A stretch of DNA of 64,000 nt from Georgenia satyanarayanai (GTDB lineage Bacteria; Actinomycetota; Actinomycetes; Actinomycetales; Actinomycetaceae): positions 124,001 through 188,000 of the forward strand of contig NZ_JAMBNZ010000005.1 in the NCBI RefSeq assembly GCF_023715365.1. The letters run 5' to 3'. Position numbers and translations under genes: made by a program. The notes under the pieces were generated by a model that was given only the letters and a program-made list of their open reading frames with translations, was not told the origin of the DNA and did not search any database. Below, in pieces: positions 1-9,000 of the stretch. The number at the start of each line of letters is the position of its first letter. Positions within the stretch are counted from its first letter, which is position 1.

Positions 1-1177
1 CCGCGACGACCGAGAAGGGCCGCACGACGGTCCGTCCGCGCGGGACCACCTCGGTGAGCTGGACGTGTCCGCGGGCCACGGCGACCTGGCCCGGCGGGAC
101 GAGGAGCCGCTGCGGCGCAATGCTGACGACCAGGGTGCGGGCGGGGTCCCGGCCCGCGAGGGTGAGCTCCACCGGCTCCTGGCCGCCGCGGTTGTCGACA
201 TGGACCTCGAAGTCCGCGGCGACCGCGTTCGTCACCCGCAGCTCGCGGGGCGAGAGGCTGACCCCGACGGGTACCACCTCCGGCTCGGGCGAGGTGTGCT
301 GGACGAGGGTGAAGGTCGCGGTGGACTCCCCGCCGTCGTTGGCGGCCGTGACCGTGAGCTGCCGCGTCGCGTCCTGCCCGGGGGCGGGAGCCGGGGCCAT
401 GAAGTGGCCGCGCACCTCGACGAGCTGGCCGGCCGGCACCTGGACCACGCGCGGCACGAAACCGAAGCGCACGACGCCCTCGGGGTCGGCGCCGGACAGC
501 TCGAAGCGCTGCGGGAAGTTGGCCCGCCGGTTGTCGATCCGCACGGCGAAGCGGGCGCGGGCCTCGTCGGTGAGCCGCAGGAGGCGCGGCTGGACGTCCA
601 GCGTGGCCGGCGGCCCGTACGGGGCGACGGTGAGCGTCACCGGCACGGTCGCGCGCCGGTCCGGGGCGGACTCCGAGCAGACGTGGAGGCTGAGGGTCAG
701 CCGCTGGGCGGGGACGAGCGCACCGTCGCGGATCCGCAGGACGACCTCGAGGGTGCCCTCGTCACCGGGCATGAGGCGCAGCGGCGCGGGGCCCACTTCG
801 AGCCACTCGGGCGGCTCCTCCGCCTCGACGACGACGCCGTCGACCACCGAGGACCTGTTGGAGACCCGCGCGGTCACGGTCGCCGGCTGCTCGGGGACCA
901 GCGTGACGTCCGTGGTGGCGGCGTGGACCTCGGGTGCGCGGGCGTCCGCCGGCGCGGTGCGGACGGCGGTCGCGGTCTCCGCCTGGGACGCCGGGGCCAC
1001 GGCCTCGGCCGTCTCGACCGCATTGACGGTGTCCGGGACCGTCGCGACGGCGGGGTGCCCGCCGATGGTCGTCGCGCCGGTGTCCCACCCGAGGTAGGTG
1101 TCGCAGGCGCGGCAGAACTGAGTTCCCTGCGGGTTTGCGGCCCCGCAGCTCTCGCACACGTCCTCGGACATCGACAT
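1..1177 (-). CDS. Zinc-ribbon protein with immunoglobulin-like repeats (C-terminus cut by window edge)
   Basis: The start is the ATG at 1177, with GAGGGG about 8 nt upstream; a second ATG lies at 1171. About 392 codons are visible and the frame is open to base 1, so the C-terminus is missing. The N-terminus holds a four-cysteine zinc ribbon (C8-x2-C11, C22-x2-C25). It is followed by an Ala/Thr/Val-rich linker and then repeated beta-rich segments of about 100 residues, with phrases such as DVTLVPEQPATVTARV and LVQHTSPEPEVVPVGVS, resembling NEW3/COG1470 Ig-like modules. No signal peptide is visible, so a cytoplasmic or peripheral scaffold role is possible. It diverges from sbcD. The function is unknown; the zinc ribbon is the only firm assignment. 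Confidence 0.75.
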   Translation of the reverse strand, partial: MSMSEDVCESCGAANPQGTQFCRACDTYLGWDTGATTIGGHPAVATVPDTVNAVETAEAVAPASQAETATAVRTAPADARAPEVHAATTDVTLVPEQPATVTARVSNRSSVVDGVVVEAEEPPEWLEVGPAPLRLMPGDEGTLEVVLRIRDGALVPAQRLTLSLHVCSESAPDRRATVPVTLTVAPYGPPATLDVQPRLLRLTDEARARFAVRIDNRRANFPQRFELSGADPEGVVRFGFVPRVVQVPAGQLVEVRGHFMAPAPAPGQDATRQLTVTAANDGGESTATFTLVQHTSPEPEVVPVGVSLSPRELRVTNAVAADFEVHVDNRGGQEPVELTLAGRDPARTLVVSIAPQRLLVPPGQVAVARGHVQLTEVVPRGRTVVRPFSVVA

Positions 1178-1319
1178 CCCCGTGACCCCTCACCGGACCG
1201 CCTCGATCGTACCGCCGGCCGTGGCCGATCCTCCCTGCCCGAAGGGGCAGGGAGACCTGCCCGGGCGGCCCGGGAGGCGCCGTCCCGCGGGGCTCCACGG
1301 CGATGTCGGTGGCCGCGGT

Positions 1320-1331
1320 TACCGTCGGACC
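1320..1331 (+). promoter_or_regulatory. Leaderless promoter -10 of sbcD
   Basis: TACCGT at 1320-1325 is followed by 6 nt and then the ATG at 1332. This is the spacing expected when transcription starts on the A of the start codon, which is common in actinobacteria. It supports the start at 1332 over any upstream in-frame codon. Confidence 0.6.
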
Positions 1332-2537
1332 ATGCGCATCCTGCACACCTCGGACTGGCACCTGGGGCGCACCCTGCACGGGGTGGACCTCGTCGAGCAC
1401 CAGTCCGCCTTCCTCGACCACCTCGTCGAGGTGGTGCGCCAGGAGCGCGTCGACGCCGTCCTCGTCGCCGGTGACGTGTACGACCGCGCGATCCCGCCGG
1501 TCGCCGTCGTCGACCTCCTCACCGACGCCCTGCTGCGGCTCACCGAGCTCACCCGCGTCGTCCTCACCCCGGGCAACCACGACTCCGCCACCCGGCTCGG
1601 CTTCGCCGCCCCGCTCTTCCGCGAGCGCCTCGCTGTGCGCGCACGGGTGGAGGGCCTCGCCCGCCCGCTCGAGCTGCCGTCCGCCGACGGTGAGTCCTCG
1701 GCGCTCGTCTACGCCCTGCCCTACCTCGACCCGGACACCACCCGTCACCGTCTCGCCGAGGAGGACGACGACGGCGCCCCGGTCGTCCCCGCGCGCTCGC
1801 ACGAGGCGGTGGCCGCGGCCGCCATGCGCCGGGTGCGCGCCGACCTCGCCTCCCGGCGTGCCACGGGCCCGCGTGTGCCCGCCGTCGTCATGGCCCACGC
1901 CTTCGTCGTCGGCGGGCGGGCCTCGGAGTCCGAGCGGGACATCCGCGTCGGCGGTGTCGACGCCGTCCCGCTCGACGTCCTCACGGGCGGGGAGCACGCA
2001 CCGGACTACCTGGCCCTGGGCCACCTCCACGGCCCGCAGCGCGTGGGACCGGAGCGGGGCGGCACTCTCGCCCGGTACTCGGGCTCCCCGCTGGCGTACT
2101 CCTTCTCCGAGATGCACCACACGAAGTCGAGCGTGCTCCTCGAGCTCGGCGCCGGCGGCGCCGGGCACGTCGAGCTGCTCCCCACGCCCTGCCCTCGGCG
2201 CCTGTCGGAGGCGTCGGGCAGCCTCGAGGAGCTCCTCTCCCCCGCCTTCGACGCCCAGGCGCAGGACTGGGTGCGGCTGGCCGTCACCGACGCCGCGCGG
2301 CCCCGGGACCTGTACGCCCGCGTGCGGGCGCGCTTCCCGCACGCGCTCGTCGTCCAGCACCGTCCCGCTGTGCCGCTCACCGGCGGCCCGGCGCGCGCTG
2401 TCACCGCGGCGCGAGACCCGCTCGAGGTGACGGCCGAGTTCGTCCAGGAGGTCACCGGCGGTGCTCCCACCGCCGCCGAGACCGCCGTGCTGCGTGCCGC
2501 CTACGAGGCTGCCCTCGCCGCCGAGAGGAGCGCCTGA
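1332..2537 (+). CDS. sbcD: SbcD, nuclease subunit of the SbcCD (Mre11-Rad50) complex
   Basis: The predicted protein of 401 residues is a calcineurin-like metallophosphoesterase. Visible motifs are HTSDWHLG (residues 5-12), AGDVYDR (46-52), TPGNHDS (79-85), MAHAF and ALGHLHG, which together supply the two-metal active site. The family trims DNA ends and cleaves hairpins or protein-blocked ends in an ATP-dependent complex with SbcC. The start ATG is fixed by the family N-terminus MRILHTSDWH and by a leaderless -10 just upstream. The stop (2535-2537) is one base before the sbcC ATG at 2539, so the two subunits are probably translationally coupled. Length and domain order are normal for actinobacterial SbcD. 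Confidence 0.95.
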   Translation: MRILHTSDWHLGRTLHGVDLVEHQSAFLDHLVEVVRQERVDAVLVAGDVYDRAIPPVAVVDLLTDALLRLTELTRVVLTPGNHDSATRLGFAAPLFRERLAVRARVEGLARPLELPSADGESSALVYALPYLDPDTTRHRLAEEDDDGAPVVPARSHEAVAAAAMRRVRADLASRRATGPRVPAVVMAHAFVVGGRASESERDIRVGGVDAVPLDVLTGGEHAPDYLALGHLHGPQRVGPERGGTLARYSGSPLAYSFSEMHHTKSSVLLELGAGGAGHVELLPTPCPRRLSEASGSLEELLSPAFDAQAQDWVRLAVTDAARPRDLYARVRARFPHALVVQHRPAVPLTGGPARAVTAARDPLEVTAEFVQEVTGGAPTAAETAVLRAAYEAALAAERSA

Positions 2538-2538
2538 C

Positions 2539-5538
2539 ATGCGCATCCACCACCTGAGCCTCGAGGCCATCGGGCCCTTCGTCGGGCACCACGAGGTCGA
2601 CCTCGACCAGCTCTCCGCCGGCGGGCTCTTCCTCCTCGAGGGGCCCACCGGCTCTGGCAAGTCGACCCTCATCGACGCCATCACCTTCGCTCTCTACGGC
2701 ACCCTGGGCAGCCCCGCGCGCGACGACCGTCTGCCCTCGGCGCACGCCGCCGGCGCGGAGCCGGTCATCGAGGTCGTCTTCTCCACCGGTGCGGGCATCT
2801 ACCGGGTGCGCCGCACCCCCGCCTTCCAGCGCCCCAAGCGTCGCGGCGAGGGCACCACCCGGCAGAACGCCACCGCCAGGCTGTGGCGCCTGGAGTCCGT
2901 CTCGGACCCCTCCGGTGAGCCGCTCGCCGCCACCACGCAGGAGGTCGGCACCGAGGTCCGGCGCATCGTGCGGCTGGACCGCAGCCAGTTCAGCCAGACC
3001 GTCGTGCTCCCCCAGGGCCGTTTCTCCACCTTCCTGCGGGCCAAGCCGGACGAGCGCGCCGCCGTCCTCCAGGACGTCTTCGGCACCGAGGTCTACCAGC
3101 GGGTCCAGGACCAGCTCGTCGCCATGGCGCGCGAGGCGCGCAAGGAGCTCGAGGCGGCTCGCCGGGAGGTCACCGGGTGCGTGGGCAACCTCGGCTCCCT
3201 GCTCCCCGACGACGACGCGTCCGTCACCGTCCTCGAGCAGGCGGCCGCCGAGCTCGACTCCCCGGCGATGGAGGAGGCCGCGTCCGCCGTCGTGGCCCGC
3301 GCCGAGAGCGAGCACGCCGCTGCGGAGACGCGCCGCGAGGAGGCGCGCGCGGCCGAGCGGGCGGCCCAGCGGGTGCTCGACGCCGAGCGGGACCTCGCCC
3401 AGCGGGTCCGCCGCCGCCGGGAGCTGCTCGCCGAGCAGGAGCAGCTCGCGGCGCGCGCGGACGCCGTCACGGCTCTCGGGGAGGAGCTCGCGGCTGCGCG
3501 ACGGGCCGCCGTGGCCGCCGGGGCGCTGCGGGCCGAGGCAGCGGCACGAGCCGCCGTCGAGCACGCCGAGGAGCAGCTCGCCCGGGTGTGCGCTGCCTCC
3601 GCCGACGGCCCCGACGCGGACCTCACCGACCTCGGGCTCGGCGCCCTGCGGGAGCTGGTCACCGCACTCACCGGCGAGCGCGGAGGTCTCGTCGAGCTCC
3701 TCACGCTCGAGGCCGGCCTGGCCGGCCGGGAGGCGGCGGTCGAGGCGGACGGGACCGCCCTCGCCGCGCGGCGCACCGCGCTGGAGGGACGCCGTGCGGT
3801 TCTCGCGTCGCGGCCCGGCCAGCGCGAACGGCTCTCGCAGGCGCTGAGCCGGATCCAGCGCGAGGCGATGAGCGTGCCCGCCGCCGAGGCCAGGGTCACC
3901 GCCTGCCGCGCGGTGCGTGACGCCGCCCGCGACGTCGCGCAGCGGCTGGCCCAGCTCGTCGCCGCCGAGGCTGCGGCCACCGCGGCCACCTCCCGCGCCA
4001 CGGCCGCCACGCAGGAGGAGCAGACCGTCAGGAGCCGCTGGATCGCCGGGATGGCGGGCAGCCTCGCCGCGGAGCTCGAACCCGGCACGCCGTGCACCGT
4101 GTGCGGCGCCACCGAGCACCCCGCCCCCGCGCCACGCTCCCCGGAGCACGCCACAGCGGAGGACGTCGACGCCGCCGCGGCCCGGCGCGCCCGGGCGGAG
4201 GACGCTGTCGGGGCTGCCCGCGAGACCCGCGCCCAGGCCGAGGCCCGCCTCCGTGCCGCGCAGGAGGCCTCGGGCGGGACGGCCCTCGCCGACGCCGAGG
4301 AGTCCCTCACGGCGGCCGAGCAGGAGCTCAAGGACGCGCGGGACGCCGTGCGCCTGGCCGCGCTGCACGAGCAGGAGCTCGCCGTCTTCGACGAGGAGAC
4401 CGACACGCTGCGGGGGGCCGTCAGCGGCGAGGAGAACGCGCTCGCCGCCGCCACCGAGGAGCTCCGGGGCCGGCGCGCCGCACTCGCCTCCGACCGCGAG
4501 CGCTGCAGCCGTGGCGCCGCGGAGGCGGGCACCGTCGCGGCCCGGGTCCAGCGCATCGAGAGCCGGCTGAGCACGGCGCGCCGGGTGGTGGAGGCCCGCG
4601 ACGCGCACCACGCCGCCCGTCGGCGCCAGGACGAGTCGGCCGCCGCCCTGGCCGCCGCACTCACCGAGTCGGGCTTCGCCGACGCCGCGCAGGCCACCGC
4701 CGCCCAGCTCCCCGCCACCCGGATGGCCGAGCTCGAGCGGGAGGTCGCCGAGCACGGCGGCGCGACCGCCCGGGTGCGCGAGTGCCTGGCCGAGGCACCC
4801 ATCGCCTCGCTCACCGGCGAGGAGGTGCCCAGGGTCGAGGAGACGCAGGCCCTGCAGGCGGAGCGGCAGACCGCGCTCATCTCCGCTACCGAGCTCGCCG
4901 GCCGGGCTGCCGACTCCCTCGCCCGGCTGCGCCGCTGCCACCGGTCCCTCAGCGAGGTGCTCGCACGGCACCACGTCGTCACCGAGCGCGCCGCGCCGGT
5001 GCTGCGGATGGGGGAGCTCGCGGCCGCGGGCGAGGGCAACGCCCGCGCCACCACCCTGTCGACCTTCGTCCTGCTGCGCCGCTTCGAGGACGTCGTCGCC
5101 GCCGCGAACGACCGCCTCGCCGTCATGTCCGACGGCCGCTACTCCCTCACCCGGATCGACGAGCGGGAGGGGCGCTCCCGCAAGGCCGGCCTCGGCCTCG
5201 CCGTCCACGACCACGTCACCGAGACCACGCGCGACCCCCACACCCTGTCCGGAGGGGAGACCTTTTACGTCTCGCTGTGCCTGGCCCTGGGCCTGGCGGA
5301 CGTCGTCACGAGCGAGGCCGGCGGCATCTCCCTCGACACGCTCTTCATCGACGAGGGCTTCGGCTCCCTCGACCCGCACACCCTGGACGGCGTGCTCGGC
5401 GAGCTGAGCCGGCTTCAGGCCGGGGGCCGCGCCGTCGGCATCGTCAGCCACGTCAGCGAGCTCAAGGAGCGCATCGCCGACCGCATCGAGGTGCGCCGGC
5501 TGCCGTCCGGCGCCTCGACGCTCACCGTGCGGGCCTGA
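2539..5538 (+). CDS. sbcC: SbcC, SMC-like ATPase subunit of SbcCD
   Basis: The protein of 999 residues has an N-terminal Walker A (GPTGSGKST, about residue 34). Long Ala/Glu/Arg-rich coiled-coil arms flank a zinc-hook CxxC at residues 519-522 (CTVC, followed by GATEHPAP). The C-terminal ATPase half carries the signature LSGGETF (from 903) and the Walker B stretch LFIDEGFGSLD (from 935). This is the Rad50/SbcC architecture: ATP-driven opening of a hook-dimerised clamp that controls the SbcD nuclease. The start ATG at 2539 follows sbcD directly. In-frame codons upstream to 2461 lie inside sbcD and are not used. The gene ends 3 bases before the convergent DUF6912 gene. Confidence 0.95.
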   Translation: MRIHHLSLEAIGPFVGHHEVDLDQLSAGGLFLLEGPTGSGKSTLIDAITFALYGTLGSPARDDRLPSAHAAGAEPVIEVVFSTGAGIYRVRRTPAFQRPKRRGEGTTRQNATARLWRLESVSDPSGEPLAATTQEVGTEVRRIVRLDRSQFSQTVVLPQGRFSTFLRAKPDERAAVLQDVFGTEVYQRVQDQLVAMAREARKELEAARREVTGCVGNLGSLLPDDDASVTVLEQAAAELDSPAMEEAASAVVARAESEHAAAETRREEARAAERAAQRVLDAERDLAQRVRRRRELLAEQEQLAARADAVTALGEELAAARRAAVAAGALRAEAAARAAVEHAEEQLARVCAASADGPDADLTDLGLGALRELVTALTGERGGLVELLTLEAGLAGREAAVEADGTALAARRTALEGRRAVLASRPGQRERLSQALSRIQREAMSVPAAEARVTACRAVRDAARDVAQRLAQLVAAEAAATAATSRATAATQEEQTVRSRWIAGMAGSLAAELEPGTPCTVCGATEHPAPAPRSPEHATAEDVDAAAARRARAEDAVGAARETRAQAEARLRAAQEASGGTALADAEESLTAAEQELKDARDAVRLAALHEQELAVFDEETDTLRGAVSGEENALAAATEELRGRRAALASDRERCSRGAAEAGTVAARVQRIESRLSTARRVVEARDAHHAARRRQDESAAALAAALTESGFADAAQATAAQLPATRMAELEREVAEHGGATARVRECLAEAPIASLTGEEVPRVEETQALQAERQTALISATELAGRAADSLARLRRCHRSLSEVLARHHVVTERAAPVLRMGELAAAGEGNARATTLSTFVLLRRFEDVVAAANDRLAVMSDGRYSLTRIDEREGRSRKAGLGLAVHDHVTETTRDPHTLSGGETFYVSLCLALGLADVVTSEAGGISLDTLFIDEGFGSLDPHTLDGVLGELSRLQAGGRAVGIVSHVSELKERIADRIEVRRLPSGASTLTVRA

Positions 5539-5541
5539 GGG

Positions 5542-6024
5542 TCAGCCCCGCAGCTCGCGGGCGAGCACCTCACGCTCGACGATGTCGTGCCACAGGAGGT
5601 CGTGCTCGGCGGCGCGGTCCACGGCGGCGTCGTCCGTGAGCGCGGCGGTCACCGCCTCCTCGGCCCCCGGCTCGTCGACGTGGATGCTCACGACGTCCGA
5701 CCACGGGACGATCGCCCGCACCTCGACCGCGCTGGGAAGCTGGTCATCGCCCTCCTGCCACGGGCGCGCACGCTCGGGGACGACGACGCCGGAGTCGGGC
5801 ACGTCGGCCGCGACGACCACCCGGCGGGGCACCGCGGAGGACGCGGCCCGCAGGTGGACGACGCTCTCGTCGGCGGCAGCGAGCATCGCGCTCGCCTCCA
5901 GGCCCTCGTCGTCCTCGTCCGGCAGCGCGCGGCGCAGCTCGGCGGTCACCGCGTGCGCCCAGCGCGGCGGCAGACCGGCCGGTCGGCTGAGGTCCGCGCT
6001 CGTGGCCGGCAAGTAGATCCGCAT
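5542..6024 (-). CDS. DUF6912 family protein
   Basis: This is a protein of 160 residues beginning MRIYLPATSADL, the characteristic start of the actinobacterial DUF6912 family; that match picks the ATG at 6024 over upstream codons to 6063. It is acidic and mixed alpha/beta, without signal peptide or membrane segments. The C-terminal half repeats short valine-rich strands (IVPWSDVVSIHVDEPGAEE). No catalytic motif is apparent and no function is known to me. It converges with sbcC, with almost no spacer. Confidence 0.8.
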   Translation of the reverse strand: MRIYLPATSADLSRPAGLPPRWAHAVTAELRRALPDEDDEGLEASAMLAAADESVVHLRAASSAVPRRVVVAADVPDSGVVVPERARPWQEGDDQLPSAVEVRAIVPWSDVVSIHVDEPGAEEAVTAALTDDAAVDRAAEHDLLWHDIVEREVLARELRG

Positions 6025-6059
6025 ACCGGCATTCTTCCGCACGGACGTACGAAAGCGCG

Positions 6060-7349
6060 TCACCCCGCGCCGGTGCGGCCCGCCCGGAGAACGCGCCCCG
6101 GTGTCCTGCGTCGCCGGCGGCCGGCCCGGGACTCCGCCGCCGGTCCGGCCACCCGCTCGGCGAGGTCCCGCAGTGCCGTGCGCGCCCTGCTGCCGGGGGC
6201 GACCTCCGCGAGCGTGGCGCCGCGCAGCACGGCGCGGTCGAGCGCTGGCCGGTCGTCGGGCACGAGCACCGGCGCGCTCACGCCGGCAAAACGGGCGAGG
6301 GACTCGACGACGGCCTGCTCCGGGCTCGCGCCCGTCGCCGAGCCACGGACCCGGTTGACGACGACCACGCGCTGGGCGTGCGGCGCGGTGACCCCCGACT
6401 CGGTGAGCTCCTGCAGCGCCATGACGAGACGGTGCATCCCGACCGGCTCACCGGCACCGACCACGACGACGACGTCCGCCGCCCCCAGCGCCGACAGTGC
6501 CGCCTGGTGGCGGCGCGGGGCGATCCCGGAGGTGAGGCCGCCGACAGGGTCGTCGATCCCCGCCCCGACGTCCAGGACCGTCCACCCGGCCAGCTCCCGG
6601 GCCCGCTCCCACACGACGTCGAGCGAGGCGGCGGGCAGCTCGCGCCACCGGTCGGCCCGCGTGAGACCGGTGAGGAGCCGCGGCCCGCGCTTTAGCCGTC
6701 GCGTGAGGCCGCGGAGGGACTCGGCGTCGAGCCGCCCGTCACCTGCAAGACGCGCGGCAGCAGCGAGGCCCGCGGTCTCGTCGAGGACACCGAGCACCTG
6801 CGTGACGCTCGGCGCCTCGGTGTCTGCGTCCACGAGCAGCACCTCGCCGCGCTCGCTCAGCTCCTGGGCGAGGTTGACGGCCACGGTCGTGCGCCCGGGC
6901 GAGCCACGTGGCCCCCACACGACGGCGACCCGCCCGGCCGCGTCGCCGATGTCCTCGGCCGTGGGGACGGGCGGGGCCGGCGCCGCGACGACGGCCGGTT
7001 CGCTGCCGGCGAGCTCGGCGACCACCCGCGCCCACTCCGCCGCGCCCGCGGCCTCCCACGTCACCGTCGTCGCGCCCAGGGCCCGGCACCGGTCGGCGTC
7101 GTCCTCGGCAGCGACGAGGACGGTGCGCACCCCGCTGCCCGCCAGCTGGCGCAGCACCGGCCGGTCCAGTCCCGGCAGCTCAGCCGACAGGACGGCGAGG
7201 GAGCCCAGCCCAGCCAGACCCGCGGCCAGGACCTCGGGCACGTCGGCGCAGCGGCGCACCACCTGCACACCGGTGCCGGGCGCGTCGAGCAGGGACACGA
7301 GCTCGGCCTCCTCCGGGCCGGTGAGGGCGAGGAGCACGCCGGTCGTCAC
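6060..7349 (-). CDS. CpaE/MinD-like P-loop ATPase
   Basis: The protein has 429 residues: an N-terminal receiver-like half (about 1-115), a Pro/Ala linker, and a ParA/MinD-type ATPase domain from about 140. The P-loop reads GPRGSPGRTT (about 146-155). The usual lysine is replaced by arginine, as I recall for several actinobacterial CpaE-like proteins. The following VDADTEAPSV matches the switch I aspartate region. CpaE proteins position Flp/Tad pilus machinery. The only pilus-like neighbour here is the upstream SAF-domain gene, and the GTG start at 7349 overlaps its stop (GTGA). Pilus versus a general polar-localisation role cannot be decided. Confidence 0.75.
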   Translation of the reverse strand: MTTGVLLALTGPEEAELVSLLDAPGTGVQVVRRCADVPEVLAAGLAGLGSLAVLSAELPGLDRPVLRQLAGSGVRTVLVAAEDDADRCRALGATTVTWEAAGAAEWARVVAELAGSEPAVVAAPAPPVPTAEDIGDAAGRVAVVWGPRGSPGRTTVAVNLAQELSERGEVLLVDADTEAPSVTQVLGVLDETAGLAAAARLAGDGRLDAESLRGLTRRLKRGPRLLTGLTRADRWRELPAASLDVVWERARELAGWTVLDVGAGIDDPVGGLTSGIAPRRHQAALSALGAADVVVVVGAGEPVGMHRLVMALQELTESGVTAPHAQRVVVVNRVRGSATGASPEQAVVESLARFAGVSAPVLVPDDRPALDRAVLRGATLAEVAPGSRARTALRDLAERVAGPAAESRAGRRRRRTPGRVLRAGRTGAG

Positions 7350-7996
7350 GGGCCGCCGCCCGGGACCGGGACGACGACGATCCGCCCCTCCCCGCTCTGC
7401 GCCCCGAGGACGGCGGGCAGCTCCTCCTGCGGGACGAGGACCTGGACGGCGGAACCGCCGGCACCGGCGAAGAGCGAGTCCGCCTCGAGGAGGTCGGAAA
7501 CGAGAAGCCCCTCGGCGAGCAGGCGCGGGGGTTCCCGCTCGCTACCCTCCTGCAGCCCGAGCAGGGCGGGAGCCGTCACCCACAGGTCGACGGTCGCACC
7601 CTTGACGACGCCACTGGGAGCGGCGCCCGGCAGGCCGACGACGACCGGGCGCAGGTCCACCTCGGCCGAGCTGCCGACGGCGGCGGCCGGCACGAGCTCC
7701 CCGGCACCCACGACCCGGGTGACGACGGCGTCGTCGGGAAGATCCTCACCCGCGACGACGTAGGCGTCGGCGAGGCCGTCGGGCCGCACGGCGTGCGGGC
7801 GCAGCTCGGCGTCGGCCAGCCGGTCGCCGGGCGTCAGCGCCTCGACGGCGAGGAGGACGTCGGTCGTGCGGTCGGCCCGGGCGACCGCCCAGCTGCCGAG
7901 CGCCACCGAGGCGGCGACGAGGAGCACGCCCACCCCCAGGCGCGGGTCGCGCCAACTGGGACGTCTCAGCCGCTGTGCTCCGTCGTCGTCGCTCAT
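7346..7996 (-). CDS. SAF-domain membrane protein (RcpC/CpaB-like)
   Basis: The start is the ATG at 7996, preceded by GGAGGGG at 6 nt spacing, giving 216 residues. A short cytosolic N-terminus is followed by one membrane helix (about residues 16-37, GVGVLLVAASVALGSWAVA) and then an SAF domain of the type in Flp pilus assembly RcpC/CpaB and in antifreeze/flagellar P-ring proteins. The exterior part ends with a beta-rich region. It is translationally coupled to the CpaE-like ATPase downstream. The pair looks like a conserved actinobacterial remnant or variant of the pilus system, since no secretin, pilin or CpaF gene is in view. Confidence 0.75.
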   Translation of the reverse strand: MSDDDGAQRLRRPSWRDPRLGVGVLLVAASVALGSWAVARADRTTDVLLAVEALTPGDRLADAELRPHAVRPDGLADAYVVAGEDLPDDAVVTRVVGAGELVPAAAVGSSAEVDLRPVVVGLPGAAPSGVVKGATVDLWVTAPALLGLQEGSEREPPRLLAEGLLVSDLLEADSLFAGAGGSAVQVLVPQEELPAVLGAQSGEGRIVVVPVPGGGP

Positions 7997-8133
7997 CGCA
8001 CTCCCCTCCGCGTGCTTGGGCCTATGGTGCCCGCTCGACGCCGGGCGCGGGCGCGTTCTCCACAGCGTTCTGTCCGGCCCCGCCTGTGCACAGGGTGGAC
8101 CGCCGGACCCCACGCCGGTGACAGAATGGGCCT

Positions 8134-8349
8134 ATGGCGCGCTTCCTCACCCTCGCGGACGTCGCGGAGGAGCTGTCGGTGTCTGTGGCTCAGGCCCGCT
8201 CCCTCGTGCGCTCGGGCGACCTGCCGGCGATCCAGGTGGGCGGCCGCGGGGTGTGGCGCGTGGAGAGCGTGGTCCTCGAGGAGTACATCCAGCGGCAGTA
8301 CGCCCGCACGCGCTCCGCCCTGGCCCGTGGGGAGGACCTCGGCGACTGA
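8134..8349 (+). CDS. Small helix-turn-helix (excisionase/MerR-like) DNA-binding protein
   Basis: This 71-residue protein contains the motif FLTLADVAEELSVSVAQARSLV followed by GDLPAIQVGGRGVWRV, the two-helix plus wing arrangement of excisionase/BldC-type DNA-binding domains. It has no sensor domain. The ATG is preceded at 6 nt by CAGAAT (8122-8127), a candidate leaderless -10. It is divergent from the SAF/CpaE pair and convergent with the next gene. It is probably a small transcription or nucleoid factor; the target is unknown. Confidence 0.8.
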   Translation: MARFLTLADVAEELSVSVAQARSLVRSGDLPAIQVGGRGVWRVESVVLEEYIQRQYARTRSALARGEDLGD

Positions 8350-8359
8350 GCCCGCCGGG

Positions 8360-8869
8360 TCAGGCGGTCTGCACTGCCAGCACGTGCGCGAGCGCGACGG
8401 CGACGGCGGTGCCCGGCCCGGCCTCGACGTCGACGTGGTCGGCCGCGACTCGCGTGATGCGGCCCCGGTAGTCACCGGCCGTCGTCCGCACGACGACCTC
8501 GCTCTGCTCCCGGGCCACGGCGCGCAGCACGTGCGTCAGCCGCAGCCGCCGCTCGACGACGGGGGCCTCGGGCGCCGCCACCCCCAGTGACCGGGCCGCC
8601 GCCACGGCGGAGGTCGGCACGAGGACGCGGCGGCCGGCGTCGCCGAGGAGGAGCCACTGCACGGCGGCGTCGAGGACGGTGCCGCGGACGTCGCTGCCGT
8701 CGCGCAGCCGCACCGTCACCTCCCGGCCCTGGCGCGCGCGGAGGCGGTCCGCGAGGGACACCTGTGCCTGCTCAGCCTCGGCGAGGTCGGCGACCTCCTC
8801 GTCCTCGGCCAGTCGCGCCGCCTGGAGGAACTGACGCTCGAGGTCGTCGAAGAGAGCTTCCCACCGCAT
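8360..8869 (-). CDS. Conserved hypothetical protein of actinobacterial type
   Basis: The start ATG at 8869 (MRWEALFDDLERQF) is preferred to 8893 because TACCGT lies 6 nt upstream (8881-8876), a leaderless arrangement. The protein has 169 residues. An N-terminal acidic helix (FDDLERQFLQAARLAEDEEV) is followed by two Sm-like beta segments (VTVRLRDGSDVRGTVLDA and VRTTAGDYRGRITRVAADHV). The repeated strand pattern suggests an Sm/SH3-like fold, but no residue identifies a function. It lies between the HTH gene and the LysM gene. Confidence 0.7.
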   Translation of the reverse strand: MRWEALFDDLERQFLQAARLAEDEEVADLAEAEQAQVSLADRLRARQGREVTVRLRDGSDVRGTVLDAAVQWLLLGDAGRRVLVPTSAVAAARSLGVAAPEAPVVERRLRLTHVLRAVAREQSEVVVRTTAGDYRGRITRVAADHVDVEAGPGTAVAVALAHVLAVQTA

Positions 8870-9000
8870 CGGCCCACGGTAGTGCGCGTCCACACCCGGC
8901 GCTCCCCTCTGGACAGCGGTCCCGAGGAAGCGTAGACATGTGACTCAAGTCGCATCAAACGATGCCAAACGCCATCATCCGACACTACTCGGAGGCACCG

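Noticed and set aside
2452-5451. Long minus-strand open frame (999 codons) opposite sbcC
   Set aside because: Antisense shadow of a high-GC coding region; Gly/Leu/Arg repeats only, and sbcC is confirmed by Walker, zinc-hook and signature motifs.
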